A DNA stretch of 64,000 nt from Vitis vinifera (Eukaryota; Streptophyta; Magnoliopsida; Vitales; Vitaceae). How positions within the stretch are numbered: the first letter of the stretch is position 1; every line of letters begins with the position of its first letter. Positions 1 through 12,800 of the stretch are shown piece by piece. The notes beneath the pieces are model-generated. The model had not been told where the DNA came from. It did no database searches and worked only from the letters and a program-made list of their open reading frames with translations. The stretch covers positions 5,675,501 to 5,739,500 of the forward strand of contig NC_081810.1 in NCBI RefSeq assembly GCF_030704535.1. Reading direction: 5' to 3'. A program made the translations under genes and the position numbers.

Positions 1-210
1 GGTTTTCTTGTTAATTTTCTGGCCCCACTATTCTCAGCAACTAGGCGAGGCCTTAACACAAACTGTGGTATGAGGTTTTTAAAACATCATTTTTCATCAC
101 TCAATCATTTTCTTCAGCGATTTGAATCTATTGTTTTGTCTAGAACATTGATCTGAGTGCTTATCACTTTGAATCATTTGCTTATTTCTTTCTCATTTTC
201 CTTGTATATT

Positions 211-504
211 TGCAAATGCGGCATGTACCCTGACTTGGGGTCCTCAAAGAAAGCCATCATAGCTGCAACCATCATCATCACTGGGGTTGCACCAGCGAAG
301 ATGTACCTACAAATACAAAAATTAAACATTCTTCTGTTTTTGCATATTTTCTTGGAAATGAACGAATTAATGGTTCTTTTACTACAATTTTTTAGCAGGT
401 ACTCTGAGGAATCGGAGATGAGCCTAGAAGGAGGAAAAGACTGCAAGTTTGGAAATGATTGCAAGTGCGGAAATAGCTACAACTGCGATCCATGCAACTG
501 CTAA
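211..504 (+). pseudogene. Type-2 metallothionein-like gene, 3' portion, possibly decaying
   Basis: Two coding pieces can be read. The first (about 211-302) gives CGMYPDL... ending GVAPAKM, and the second (399-504) gives YSEESEM... ending CKCGNSYNCDPCNC and a stop at 502-504. They join across a small intron (303-398, GT...AG) through a split ATG codon. The MYPDL block, the GVAP linker and the Cys-rich CDPCNC tail are the signature of plant type-2 metallothioneins, small cytosolic metal-binding proteins. The N-terminal Cys-rich exon is not visible and would lie before the window. No good AG acceptor precedes the MYPDL exon (the site reads TTGCAA), and one cysteine of the C-terminal cluster is replaced. 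I therefore lean to a decaying gene, though a live gene with an unusual acceptor is possible. The 3' UTR seems to be split by the copia insertion just downstream. Confidence 0.6.
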
Positions 505-614
505 GGCTAATAAGTAAGAAGATGGGATGGTGCCTCAAGTATCTATGGTCTACATAAATAAGAGAAAGAAGAAAAAAAATGGAAGTGGATTTCTGGTTGA
601 GTCAATGTGATTAG

Positions 615-2040
615 TTGTTGTGGATGTAAGAATTAGAGAATTCATTATAATAGATTTTCTTTCTATTTTCAAATTCTTGTAATTAGTTGTAACTTCCTAT
701 TTTTGTTGTAATTCCCTAATTCTAGGATTGTTTCCTATTTTTGTTGTAATCTCCTAATTTTATGATTGTTTCCTATTTTTGTGTATATATATTCATTCTT
801 AATCAATGGAAAAGTTAAGTCATTGTTTCTCAATAATCCTCTCTCTACTTCAACATGGTATCAAGAGCCTAATCTTTTTAGGCGTATTTTTTTTTTCCTT
901 CTCCTCAATGGCTTCTGGTGCATCCTTCTCTTCCACCAACGATCCTATCACCATCCAAAATTCCCAAGATCCTCAACATCCCCTCCTTATAATCAATCTC
1001 TCCAATATCACCAAATTGTCATCCACCAATTATCTCACATGGAGCCTTCAAATTCAATCTCTTATTGAAGGTTATGATTTTCATCACTTCATTGATGGCA
1101 TCCACCACCACCCATCATCATCTCACTGGTGTTGCATCCCCAAATCTTGCATACACAACCTGGAAGCGTCAGGATAGTCTCATCTTTAATGCTCTGCTTG
1201 GTGCTATCTCCATTTCACTACGACCGCTTATTGCCCGCATCACCACTTCCCTTGATGCATGGCAAACCTTAGCCAATACCTATGCCAAACCATCTCGTGG
1301 TCATATTAAACAATTGAATAAACAATTAAAGCGGTATACCAAGGGCTCAAAATTAATTAGTGAATATATGTAGGCAATAAAAATTCATGCCGATGAACTT
1401 GCCCTTTTGGGGAAGCCAATTGATGATGAGGATCTTATTGATTAGGTTCTTGAAGGACTAAGTGATGAGTACAAATCCGTCATTGATGCAATTAATGCCC
1501 GTGACACGTTAATTTCTTTTGCTAAGCTCCATGAGAAACTTCTCAACAAAGAAGCATCTCTTGAGACCGCTCAACCATCTCCTCTATCACTACTAGCAAC
1601 GACAAATCCTACAGCTTTCCGGAATCGTCCAAATTGGCGTCCACCAGCCACCACTCCACAACAACTAGGCCTTACCACTGCGTTTTCTCCTCATAATCAA
1701 CGTCAACCCAAACCTTATTTGGGTCGTTATCTAGTATGTGGTATTCAAGGACACACTGCCAATCTATTTTTGTTGTTATTTCCTAATTCCAGGATTGTTT
1801 TCTATTTTTGTGTTTTGGGTTAATTGTAGGATTGTTTCCTATTTTTGTTGTAATCTCCTAATTGTAGGATTGTTTCCTATTTTTGTTGTAATCTCCTAAT
1901 TGTAGGATTATTTCCTATTTTTGTATTTTGGATAGATTGTTTCCTATTTTTATGTTTTAGGTTTTGTGTATATATATTCATTCTTAATCAATGGGAAAGC
2001 TAAGCCATTGTTTCTCAATAATCCTCTCTCTACTTCAACA
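615..2040 (+). mobile_element. Ty1/copia LTR element, internally deleted (fossil)
   Basis: A left LTR (about 615-855) ends in CTTCAACA and is followed by TGGTATCAAGAGC, a copia primer-binding site matching plant initiator Met-tRNA. The gag region follows (about 905-1,740) with the copia-type sequence STNYLTWSLQIQSLIEGYDF. A right LTR-like segment (about 1,765-2,040) ends with the same CTCTCTACTTCAACA. Protease, integrase and reverse transcriptase are absent, so the element is broken by a large internal loss plus smaller damage. The left boundary is not exact because several TG starts are possible. It lies just downstream of the metallothionein stop and probably splits its 3' UTR. Confidence 0.8.
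1783..1945 (+). repeat. Tandem ~37-bp units inside the copia LTR
   Basis: The phrase AGGATTGTTTCCTATTTTTG followed by TTGTAATCTCCTAATTGT recurs three to four times head to tail. The left LTR carries two looser copies (about 722-785). The copy number differs between the two LTRs, so the array has changed since insertion. Confidence 0.75.
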
Positions 2041-3189
2041 GTAAGGTCCTTAAAAAATAAGGCAGCCATGGGGGTTTGCAAAGCTTTCATGGCTAGCTTC
2101 TAGGTGACTCTGTAATATTATAATGTGCTTGTGAGTCTGGTGCATGTATGATGTATGGAAGGGGGGTTTGAATTATATTTTATATGAATAGCTCATTTCA
2201 GTCACGCTCTCATCTTATCTGCGCTACCTCTGAGAGGTTTCAATATTTGACTTTGTGGGTGCTTCTGAACCCTTGCTTTTCTTAGCATTTCAAGGTGGGG
2301 CGCCATGCATTATAGAGCAGAGAGAACATGGGGTCTGTTTGGATCTTTTCTTTTCTGGATAAGACTTTATAAAAATTTTCACAGGAGGCTCCCATCTCCT
2401 CTGCAAACAAAGCATACTGATTGAAGAGTTTGGGTCCCAAATGTCCTTGTGAGTTGAGACCATTATCGTAACAAAGGACCTTGACCTATGAAACAAATGT
2501 TTAAGATGTTCTTTTGTTTTTTTCCCCTAAAAGTTTATGCAAATCAGGGTGTAAATATAAATTTAGGAATTGTATCTTAAGAAATTGCATTTTAAGATAT
2601 GGTTTTGAAGTCTTATAGAAGTCATATTTTTGAACGATGATTTTAAATTAATTTTTAAAAAAATGAAAAAGGGTTACATTTCACAACATTATGCTTAATT
2701 ATAATCTATATTTTAATTGAGCAAAGTTAATTTAAAAAAAAAAAAAACTCAAAATTCTTGATTAAGTAGAATCTTACGAAGTTTGAAACTATGATTTCAC
2801 TGAAATGTAATAATAAAAATACTTGTCTTTTTTATTATTAACTTTTTTAATATTAATAGTCCAAAAACATTGATGTGATTTGTTGGAAATTAATAGTTGA
2901 AAATTGGAGTTTAAATTAGGGTAATTTAACATAATATAATCCATTTAATGTCACAATCACTGGTAAGTAGATGATCATATAAAAATCTAATTTAGAGAAC
3001 TTTGTATCTAATGACTAATTTGAACTTAAATCCTATATAAATTCAATTTTAGTCATATTCACGGTCATATAATAACTTACTAGTCGTATTTTTTAAAAAC
3101 ATAAAAGAATATAATTTTAATAATAAATTTTTTAAAATTAAGTATATTGTGATATCTAATGATTAAGATAAATATAAAAACCTAATTAT
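2041..3189. other. Spacer; first part may be metallothionein 3' UTR
   Basis: The first 150 bases after the LTR end look like a displaced 3' UTR (transcript-like composition, no ORF). The rest is AT-rich spacer. No convincing coding region was seen on either strand. Confidence 0.4.
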
Positions 3190-3503
3190 TTATGTAATTT
3201 TACAAATTTTCATTAAAAAAAAAAGAGAAGAAATTGGATGGACATGCGAGCAAGGGGAGTAAGTGGTCAAAAAAAAAACAAAAAAAAAAAACAAAGATGT
3301 AAAAAGTAAAAAACCAGACAACATTGCCCAAGAAAAAAACAAAAGATAAGAAAAAAAGAGAAAGTAGAAAGGAGTATGGGAGGAAGCGGGACGGCGAAGA
3401 CACCGATTGCTGAGACGAGGTAGATGGGGTGGTCGACGGAGTGAGAGGGTGTGGTCGGAGTGAGAAGCCACGATCGTGAGGTAAGTGTTTCACAGATCTA
3501 GGG

Positions 3504-3512
3504 TTAGGGTTT
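3504..3512 (-). promoter_or_regulatory. Telo-box (AAACCCTAA) near a likely 5' leader exon
   Basis: The motif TTAGGGTTT on the plus strand is the telo-box read on the minus strand. It lies just after a GC-richer stretch (about 3,360-3,480) that ends in GTGAG|GTAAGTG, an excellent splice donor. This stretch could be the non-coding first exon of the PPR gene that begins at 5,892. The splicing is inferred. Confidence 0.45.
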
Positions 3513-3589
3513 TTCTTCATTTTCTTCTCTATTCTCAGTTCTCACTCACTTTCTATGGGATTTTAGGGTTAAAATGTTGATATCTTCTT

Positions 3590-3745
3590 CAATTTTTTTT
3601 TTCTAACATGGCCACCTGAGTCGCAAAGACCCACAGAGGCGTACGCCTTTCTGGAGTTTTGCTTTTTCTTCAACGCCTCAAGGCGTTTTTGCCACGCCTC
3701 GCCCTGAGGCGCGCTCCAAGGCACGCCTGAAAAACGCCATTGAAA
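3590..3745. repeat. GC-rich inverted-repeat fragment (GGCG/CGCC family)
   Basis: A short block has many facing GAGGCG, ACGCCT, AAGGCG and CGCCTG words, unlike the AT-rich surroundings. This type of palindromic block is common in plant genomes as hAT/MITE-like debris. No target duplication was found, so the family is unassigned. Confidence 0.4.
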
Positions 3746-3994
3746 TCCTTGCAATGGCTGAAGAATTTTGTATCCACTCGATTGCATTATTCTTTCTTAG
3801 TTCTTATAATTTCCCATTTAAGTAGGAGTTTTGTGACTTTAAAAACTCTTGAAGTAGTTTTATTACATGAATATGATTATTATCTTTGAGAGGTTCAATG
3901 AAATTACTTTCATTTATTAGCTATGCAAATTCCTGAATTCATTCAAAACCAAGGGATAACGAGAACCAATTCGTATAAATACATATGACACTAA

Positions 3995-4764
3995 TGTTGA
4001 TACCTCGCGCTCCTGGTGTTCCACGTAATTGCCAAATGGATGGATGCGCGACCTCAACCAAAATAAGTTATTGATTCAGCAGTTATACCTGCAAAAAAGC
4101 ATCCGGACGGGGTGTCCGGACGCACCCTCCGATGGTTTTGTTAGCCATGGTTAGAGAGGGAGATATAAATTAGTTGGCCTTTTACTAGGTATTAGGAGGT
4201 TACCTTCCTCTTCGTGTGAAGGTTTATATATAGTGCCAGGAGTACTATTCCTCTCATTAATGGTGGAGAGATATTTTATGTTGTCATGATGACATTAGAT
4301 GGCAGCAGGGTCATCACCACTCTATGGGCGGCTGTCAGAAACCGTGGTAGGTGATGTGGCTATCAGAGATCGTGGGAAGTGATCATGTAGAATGATCGTG
4401 GGAAGTGACTTGTTGTCACCTCAACTCGTCCTTTCACTCTGCAGGTGATGGGACGTGGGCCATGGCAGGTTGTTGTAATATCGTGTAAGACTCGCTTTAC
4501 TTTAGTCAATGATCCGGACAATCATATCCGGATAACCCATGTTGGTTATCCGGATGTATTGTGGAGCGGACGCATTTATGGAAGCCGTCCGGACGTCTAT
4601 GCTTTGTAAGCGTCGTTTGCTCTTCCTTGAGGCAGTCCGGATGGAAAAAGCGCGTCATGTGTGCTTTATAGGAAGATCCGGATGAGGGTGACCCGGATGA
4701 CAATGCGTGCCATGTGTCACTGTAAGATGCGTGCCACGTGTTCTCGGAGGGAGGGGTCCCTACA
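3995..4764 (+). mobile_element. Solo LTR with perfect 5-bp target repeats (fossil)
   Basis: The segment starts TGTTGATACC and ends GGGTCCCTACA. It is flanked on both sides by ACTAA (3,990-3,994 and 4,765-4,769). A TG...CA-bounded sequence of 770 bp with a 5-bp target duplication and no internal region is the signature of a solo LTR left by recombination between the two LTRs. It is GC-richer than its surroundings, with repeated TCCGGA words. TATA-like words near 4,164 and 4,225 would fit an LTR promoter. The family (copia or gypsy) cannot be told from an LTR alone. The exact target repeats suggest a fairly recent insertion. Confidence 0.85.
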
Positions 4765-5891
4765 ACTAAGTAATAGCAGGTGGTGGAAATTTTCTTTATG
4801 CTTTAAAAATGTAATTGAATATATAATTTGAACATTTCTTTACTTCTGCTGTTCATACTTTTATCCTCTCAAAGATAATGGAAGCAGTGACCCCTTGGCT
4901 GAGAAATTCAGTTCTTTCTTTCCTCCCATTTTTTTTTTTTTTTCTGTAGATAGTCCTGATATTGTAGGAATAGGAATCGCAAGAAAAGTAAAATCAATCA
5001 CTCTCAACCGTTCTCAACTCTTTATGGGCTGTTTTCTGTTGTTAAATTTGCAGAATGTCTAATCTTATGATTAATTTTCTTTCTTGCTATTTTCAGCTTA
5101 GCTCCATTAACAGCCTTTGTGCTATATGTCATCTTTAATTTCTGGTCAGCTCTTGGCTTTCACTAAACAACACCAAAGGGAGTGTAGCCCAAGTATACAG
5201 GGGATATTCAAAGTTACGCACAGGACAAAGTGGAAGAGAGAAAATAATAAAAATAAAAATAGAAATAAAAAAAAACACAAAAACGAGGACCAAGACAAAG
5301 GAGTCACAGTTTAATCACCTCAATCCAAATAAACCTCAAACTATCAAGAGAGTCAGGGAGGAGCTTCTAATATTCGGTGCGGATGTAACCTAGATGTTAA
5401 ATGCCTAATTTGCAAATGTTAAGGCACCCAAAAGGGGCTTGTTAACTAGCCTGCAATATATCTTTTCCAACCATTTTGAAACTTCAACAAGTTTCTTCCA
5501 TCAAATCAACAACAAGAGATGCTCGTCCAACAACATGAGACCATGTAAAACATCAGTGTTCTCATCACAGCAATGTTTCAGGAATAATATTACATTCTAG
5601 GAACATATTTTTAATAGTTTTATTTTCTCAATTCACCTTGTCAGTCCATTGGAAGAAGCATTTTGGAGAAGTGCCTGGAAAACCCTTTTTCCACCTGACA
5701 AATACATTGACTACCTTCCTTACTGCTCATGCAAATGATTTTTTTGGGGGCCTGTTATGAAAATCCTGAAATTGTAACTTGTAGATTATACCAGAAATTC
5801 AATTGTATTTGGACTGTCCATGACAGGTGGGACCCATGATTTGAGTTTACAACCTACATGGAGGGCCTCTGATAGTGAAGGGAAATTAGGC

Positions 5892-8122
5892 ATGCAAGCA
5901 GGAGTGCTGCTGTGGAGACACAGTTTCTTTCGAGCAATACGTCGAACAGTTGTGTTCTCTTCACCTGTTAATCAAATTGCTTATTCTTTCAACCCTTTTG
6001 GCACGGAAACAGCTGCTCTTTCTTTTGAAGAAAGTTCAAAGCCAAATCAAGAGGAAGAATCCAAGTCCTTATCTTGGAGGATTGAGAAGCTTCCAAGAGG
6101 AGAACCAGTTGGGCTTGCCTTCCAAAGCTGGATGGGTGAGGGTTGCCCCATTCACAGAGGCCACATCTTTCATGCCATTAATCGTCTGAGGAAGCTTAAA
6201 TTCAACAAACGTGCCCTTGAGGTAACTATGTCTGTGTGTTGTTTCAGCTTTTCAACTGAGTATGGTGATTGATCTTTGGCAATTTTTCTTTGTTCTAAAG
6301 GATGGCAAATATTTATTTCAATGTGGAATGAACAATGGAAATTGCATAATTAGCTTAAACTGGATGCTACATCCCACTCAAGAGGCATGGTTAATCTTGA
6401 ATTCCCTACCTTTTGATAGCTGGGAAATCTGAGGAAAAAAGAGAGCAGGTGAAATATTGAAGATTTATGATTTTTATTATTTATTGTTATTTTTTAAAGT
6501 TTCCCAAGAATGAAGAGTTTGTTCAAGTAGCCCAATGGTTGAATTAATCCTAGCTCAGTTTTTCTTAGGTTCCAAATTCAATATTTGAAATTTTCATTTT
6601 CATTTTTTCTGTTTTTCTCAGCTACCACAATGGAGCATAAATGGAATACAAATTAAAAATCAAGAATATTGCCATTAAAGAGTACTAAATAAAGAACACA
6701 CATAACATCTTCTGTGTCATTTTGCACATGGCCTAAATTGTGAAGGACATAGTAGTTAGCATCATCTGCATTTTGGGTAATGTTCTAAAGTCCTGTCTTT
6801 GCTTGAATTACCTCTTTGAAGAAGCAGGAACATGCGTTAACTATGCTTGAATAATATTTTACCTATGACAGGTAATGGAATGGGTGGTCAGGGAGAGGCC
6901 CTACAGGCCAAAAGAACTAGACTATTCGTATCTATTAGAATTTACAACCAAGCTTCATGGGATTTCACAAGGTGAGAAGCTTTTCTCCCATGTACCTCTA
7001 GAATTCCAGAATGAGTTGTTGTACAACAATCTTGTAATTGCATGCTTGGATAAAGGAGTGATAAGGCTTTCACTTGCTTACATGAAGAAAATGAGGGAGT
7101 TGGGTCATCCCATTTCATACTTGGTCTTCAACCGTCTTATTATCCTCCATTCATCCCCTCATCGAAGGAAAATCATCCCAAGGATCCTCACCCAAATGAA
7201 AGCTGATAAGGTTGCCCGGCATGTCTCTACTTATAACATTCTCATGAAAATAGAAGCTAATGAACACAATATTGAAGGGCTGGTCAAGGTGTTTGGTGAA
7301 ATGAAGCAGCAACAAGTTGAGCCGAATGAGGTATCTTACTGCTTATTAGCTACTGCACATGCTGTTGCAAAGTTGTACACTGTGGCTGAGGCATATGTTG
7401 AAGCAGTGGAGAAGTCCATAACTGGAAATAACTGGTCAACACTAGATGTTCTAATTATACTGTATGGGTATTTGGGGAAGCCTACTGATTTAGAGCGTAC
7501 TTGGGGCATTGTGCAAGAACTTCCCCATGTTAGATCTAAGAGTTATATGCTGGCAATTGAAGCATTTGGTAGAATTGGACAACTAAATCGAGCTGAAGAG
7601 CTTTGGTTAGAAATAAAGTCAAAAAAAGAGTTGAAATCAACAGAGCAATTCAATTCAATGATATCTGTCTATTCCAAACATGGGTTTATTGATAAAGCTT
7701 CTGGGCTGTTTAGGGAAATGGAGATGAATGGATGCAAAGCAAATGCCATAACTTATCGAAATCTGGCTTTGGGTTGCTTGAAAGCAGGGTTATTGGAGGA
7801 GGCCTTGAAGACTCTAGAGTTGGGCAAGGGTTTGACAATTAGCACAAGGATCAGGAAATCAATCCCGTGGTTAGAGACTACACTTTCCATTGTTGAGATT
7901 TTTTCTGAGAATGGTGATGTTGAGAATGCTGAGAAGTTGTTTGAAGAATTGAAGACAGCAAACTATACCAGGTACACTTTTGTTTATAACACCTTGATTA
8001 AGGCTTATGTGAAGGCCAAGGTCTATGATCCTAATCTTTTGAGAAGGATGATTCTGGGAGGTGCTAGGCCAGATGCGGAGACCTATAGCCTGATGAAACT
8101 TGCTGAGCAGTTTCAGACTTGA
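5892..8122 (+). CDS. Mitochondrial PPR protein, At1g07590-like
   Basis: Two exons, 5,892-6,221 and 6,872-8,122, are joined across a GT-AG intron (6,222-6,871). The product is about 526 residues. The chosen start (MQAGVLLWRHSFFRAIRR) begins an arginine-rich, acid-poor presequence typical of mitochondrial import. An in-frame ATG at 5,820 would add 24 residues that look less like a presequence. The body carries P-class pentatricopeptide repeats, for example HVSTYNILMKIEANEHNIEG and EQFNSMISVYSKHGFIDKAS. The block RALEVMEWVVRERPY at the exon junction and the tail GGARPDAETYSLMKL are what I remember of Arabidopsis At1g07590. PPR proteins bind organellar RNA and act in its processing; the target here is unknown. 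It is intact, and the 5' leader may be spliced from about 3,480. Confidence 0.9.
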
Positions 8123-9880
8123 TTCAAATCAATTATACTGGATTAGTCAGCAGATATTAATTTCAAGGCAAAATGTTGGTGTAAAGATAAGAAATTGGAA
8201 GAGAGGGATAAATTTTGGAGGAGCATCCTGCAGATTTACAGATTAAGGGAAATGTGGCAACTTCAGGCACACTGAAATGGTTCTTTTCACTTGCCTCTAG
8301 AGCTCATCAGATTATTTGGAGATGCTTACAGCATGTAGCCTCACTTTTTCTTCTGTATTCTGTTCCACCACCAAGAAAAGTATTAGTTGATTACAAAGGC
8401 AGCACAGAAATTCTAACTGGTTATAGAATTTTTTTTAATAGCATTGTTTTGGCTGTTTTTGAATAACATAAAATCATTTATTCATGTACTCTAACTGGTT
8501 GCTCGAAATTGTAATTATCTGTAAAGCAGGCCCCATTATCTTTCACTACTTGTTGAATAAAAATGAAAATGAAAATTGCCTTTCGATGAATTTTCTCACT
8601 TTGTGTACATGTGCTTGCCTGGGTGGTTAGGTTATTTTTCTTTGAGGCAGGAATCTGGAGGTTCTTCATAGACAGAGATTAGTGGAGTTTTATATAGCAG
8701 TTGAATGAATGTAGTTACTCCAGTTGCTGCTGGCTTGTCAGTTTTGATTAGCTTCTGCTCCCAAAAGGTTTGTGTTCTATCATTTATATCATATATTTAC
8801 AAAATAAGGGTTGGTTTCCGAGTGTTTTCATTTGAAGTGTTTTTAATTGAAGCGTGTCTTTAGAAGTATTTTTAAAATTTTTAAAAATGTTTTCTAAATG
8901 ACAGTGAACACCTGATTTTTATCCAAAAGTGTTTTTTATATTAGGAGTGTTTTATAAAAGTACTGTGAAACTAACTCTGAAGATTACTGTTGGGAAATTG
9001 GTTGTGGTATTTTTCTTTGGAAACTCCAGTATTATGGGTGTTGGTATTGACCAGTTTCATTGCATGTAGTACTCTATTTTCGTCTGTTTTGTTTATGGTC
9101 TGGTTACAGGAAGGAAGAGGTGACTATCATATAGTTCAATCAACCAGGGCATTATATGAGCGTGTGAGTCTTATTGCTTTCTATCTGTTGCTTTGTGCCT
9201 TGTATTGCTATTCCATTGTTTGTACTCTCATCCAATAATCTAGATAGATTATTTTTTTATGTACTTCTAATAGAGGGCAACGCTCTAGATTTCTTGTGTG
9301 TATTTTCTATGAAGGACTGATCCATAAGTAGGAAAAAGTGTGGATCAGGGCATCAGAATGTGCTTGCTTGTCAAAATTAATTGTCTTGACAGCTTTGATT
9401 AAGATTATGCTACCTGGATGTGCTAAATTTAAAGTATCAAAAAGGTATTTTGGTAGTGCATTTAAGTTGCACTTCTACAAAATAAATCCTGTTTGGAGAC
9501 TTGAGGTTGGTTCTCTAACACCTAGCTCTGGTACCTCCACTTTTATTGCATTCCCCAAAGGAAAAAGAGGAAAAATAGGTTTCCATTGGGGAAGATAGTG
9601 GTGCTCCTGCAATTATCTATCAGACACTAGTAAAAATAAATATGCAAAGAATTTGAATTGTACTTCATTCTGTAAATCGTCCAATGGCTCACAAATAGAG
9701 AAATATTCTGCAGCAAAGAAACTGAAAAGACAAGGTAGATAGACTTCGTATTGTATCAAAGAGCAGGAATAGTCTTCATAACAAGATCCAGTTATTATAA
9801 CCTGACATATTACAAACCAAACATACGATATAGTTGTTACCATATAAAAAGAAATGATAGGTAGATTTAGTCCATTTGAT
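8123..9880. other. Convergent intergenic region between PPR and OEP16
   Basis: This lies between the 3' ends of two convergent genes. It holds UTR-like sequence and short unconserved reading frames. A stretch at about 8,810-8,985 is rich in AGTGTTTT and facing AAAAGTGTTTT words and looks like a degenerate MITE without clear ends. No gene is recognised. Confidence 0.45.
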
Positions 9881-12800
9881 TCAAGTAAGATAGTTAAGGA
9901 ACTCGGCTGCAGTAGCAATGGCACCTCCTGTGATGGCACCCACAACAATCTTGTCTCTACCCTTTTCGCAGGCAGAGGATATTATGGCACCGGTCAATGC
10001 ACCACCAAGCATGGCATTCTTCTGCAAAATATCCAAAGGGAATAGGTGGGCGCATCGTCAGTTGGAAAATTTAAACTGATCAGCCCTTTCATATGAATAA
10101 GTATTCAGAATGGCAACTGCTTTGATGCTTTGAAACGTCAGTCAGTCGAACCAAATGAAATGAAAATTCACTTCTAGAAGTTTTGATGATTTCTTGGCAA
10201 CTGCTAGTGAGGCCAAGACATGATGATAGAAATATATAGAGACAAGAAACTAAATTGATGTGGAGCTCCTTTCATTGGGAAAATAACCTAAAAAGGATCT
10301 TGAAAGATAAAGTTTGAACCATGTGCAGAATCTGAGATGAATGAAGCATGTTTTGTGATCAATGAAAATAGGGAGCCACATTGTTTCATATATATATATA
10401 GAATACAGAAAACATTTGGCAATATACTGCAAAATTACCCAGTCTCTGGTGCCACGAATCCTCTCCGCCCCATACTCCATTCCCACATATACTCCAGCTA
10501 CGGTTCCTGTTGATGTGAACAAAAGGAGTTCTCAGTGTTGTTCCTCATTTTGCAAAGAAAACTGAAGCTTACTGGAAAAAGATAGCTTTCATGCCTCGTA
10601 CAAAACAGGTTTTTTTCAATAAGTTACAGTATGCAAAACTGCTTATGCTTACCCCAATATGCAGCTTCTTTGCACATCTTCTTCAACTGCGGTAATGGTA
10701 ATTTTCATTAGTCAAGTCAGAGATGGTCATATTTTAGAACAAAATTCATTCTATGGACAGAGTCCTCTATAAGATTTAATCTTGTAAAACCTCTAAAAGT
10801 CAGCATGCTGGCATTCTTACTGTGTTCTAGCTGTCAAGTTTGAAATTGAACACTTGGTAATAGAACAGGCTCCAAGAAATATTAAGAAATTAGAAGTTAC
10901 TACTGAATTGCTCGCTAGGATGAAGAGAATGGGTACCAACAAAGGACAGAAGTACTTGGATCACTCATATTAACTGGGAGCCCTTGAAGCCACTTCTTTG
11001 GGAGTTGAACTAGGATAGCTTGGTCTCAACCTAGGAAATCCTCTTGTGGGTGCTTCTAAAATTTCTTGGTAGGGCAACTATGCCTAGAGCTAAGCAATGT
11101 GTCTTCTGTGATTCCCCAGCCAAACATACCTGCCTGGAGAATTTGGAATACATGGGAAAACACAATGACAGATCTCTGGAAGTTAGGTTGACTCTAGCCT
11201 ATCATGTACACCAGGGGATGAAGAAATAGCACAAGGTTTATCAAAAGTTCAAAATCAGAGAAGACATATAGGAGGGATGCACTTTAGTGAATAATGAGAA
11301 TTTTAGGTGATGTTGGTAAAGCTATGTTTTCCCAGGATCGCCTGTTTCATTAAGTACTTTTTCTATCAAAATTCAAGGATGAAGTCCTTTAAATTAATGT
11401 CAATGGTGAAATATGAGATATTATTTGAGTAACACCATTACGCTGAGGGAGATTTTCCAAAAAAATGTCATTAAAGGAACTAAAAGTTCTAACTATTTCC
11501 CAACAGTAAAATGTAATGCAGAGTGGGTTGAGCCTGTTATAGATGATGCCTTAATGGATTTTCCATGCAAACAATCTTGATTGGATGCCTTTTGAGTTTC
11601 AAAGACACACTTCAAAGTTCAAAATAAGCAATTTTCTGAACCACCATCCGTTTTTTACTATTACTACCCCTTTCTTGTGCACTGCACATAAGCAAGTGTT
11701 TGTGTGTGTGTGTTCTAAAATCATGTTAGCTGAGATGGCAAGTTTGTGATGGTATTTGAGTGCACAGATAAAGAAGAGGATTGCCCTTGATATCATATCA
11801 TTGGCAATGAGAACACTGAATATAAATAGTTTCTAGTAAATGCACTTTCTGCAGGTCGAGGAGTACAACAATAAAATTAAGCTAGAAGATAATTGCTAAG
11901 TATCCATTGGTTAAGGGGTGATTTGATTGGGCAGCAATGTCGGTTCTTCTCTTGGAAAAAATATTCTTCAAAGGGTATGCTCATGCATTAAGTGTCATTT
12001 GTACATTAATTTCTTGATTGTCATAGAACTTTCATAAGGTGGAAAACTAAAATGTTTAAACATAGAAGGGGGACAGCAGAGAAGACAAAAACCTACTCTA
12101 AAAATGTTTATTAGCATCTCAATGATTAAAATATTTGGATATAAACTAACAGATTGGTGATGCCGTTTGTAGCACTCAGATTAGGTGAGCATATGGTCTC
12201 TGGCCTTCTCATTTTTCCAGGACCAAGGGCATTGACCATGTTACCCACATCATAGCAACTAGTCAGTTAAGTTCCCATGGATTAGGAATTTAGAATGAAG
12301 CTTGAAAAGTAGAGGTTGTCACTTCCCAGAAGAAAGTCCCAAGAAGGAGCCTCTTGACCCAGCAAACAATTAAACTGGACAGACTAACTATCATATCCCA
12401 CATAGCAAAATGTAAAGTTAGAAGGGCAGTAACAGCTGAGAGAAAACAACTAGGTTAAATGAACTGATAGATCTTACCGAGTGTTCAACAGTGTGACGTG
12501 AAATACTCCCTGAAAAAGTTAAGTTACATTAGCATATAACCAAGGAGAAAAAAGCTTTATCATTAATAAGTGATAATAAAATGAAGCATTCCTAGAAAAT
12601 GGAGAAATAGTCAAACTGAATCATGTCAAAATGAATGGGAATTAAGGAAGTGCTGTACCTTGAGGCAACATAAGGCCCATTTTCAGTGACATGCACACAT
12701 GCACATCCACAAATAGAGGAATTATTTCATGGGGGGCATAAAGGGGAGGGACAATGGTATATAGTGTAGTGGAAAGCAGTCTTTCCTTTCTAAGTATAAG

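Noticed and set aside
4506-4703. Minus-strand frame of 65 codons
   Set aside because: It lies wholly inside the solo LTR and reflects its GC-rich repeats.
5820-5891. Upstream in-frame ATG for the At1g07590-like gene
   Set aside because: The extra 24 residues are not presequence-like, while the ATG at 5,892 starts a good mitochondrial presequence. It is not fully excluded.
8215-8466. Frame of 83 codons after the first PPR gene
   Set aside because: Position and composition fit the PPR gene's 3' UTR, and it has no recognisable domain.
8990-9238. Hydrophobic frame of 82 codons
   Set aside because: Lies in spacer between convergent genes with no gene context; hydrophobicity follows from T-rich sequence.
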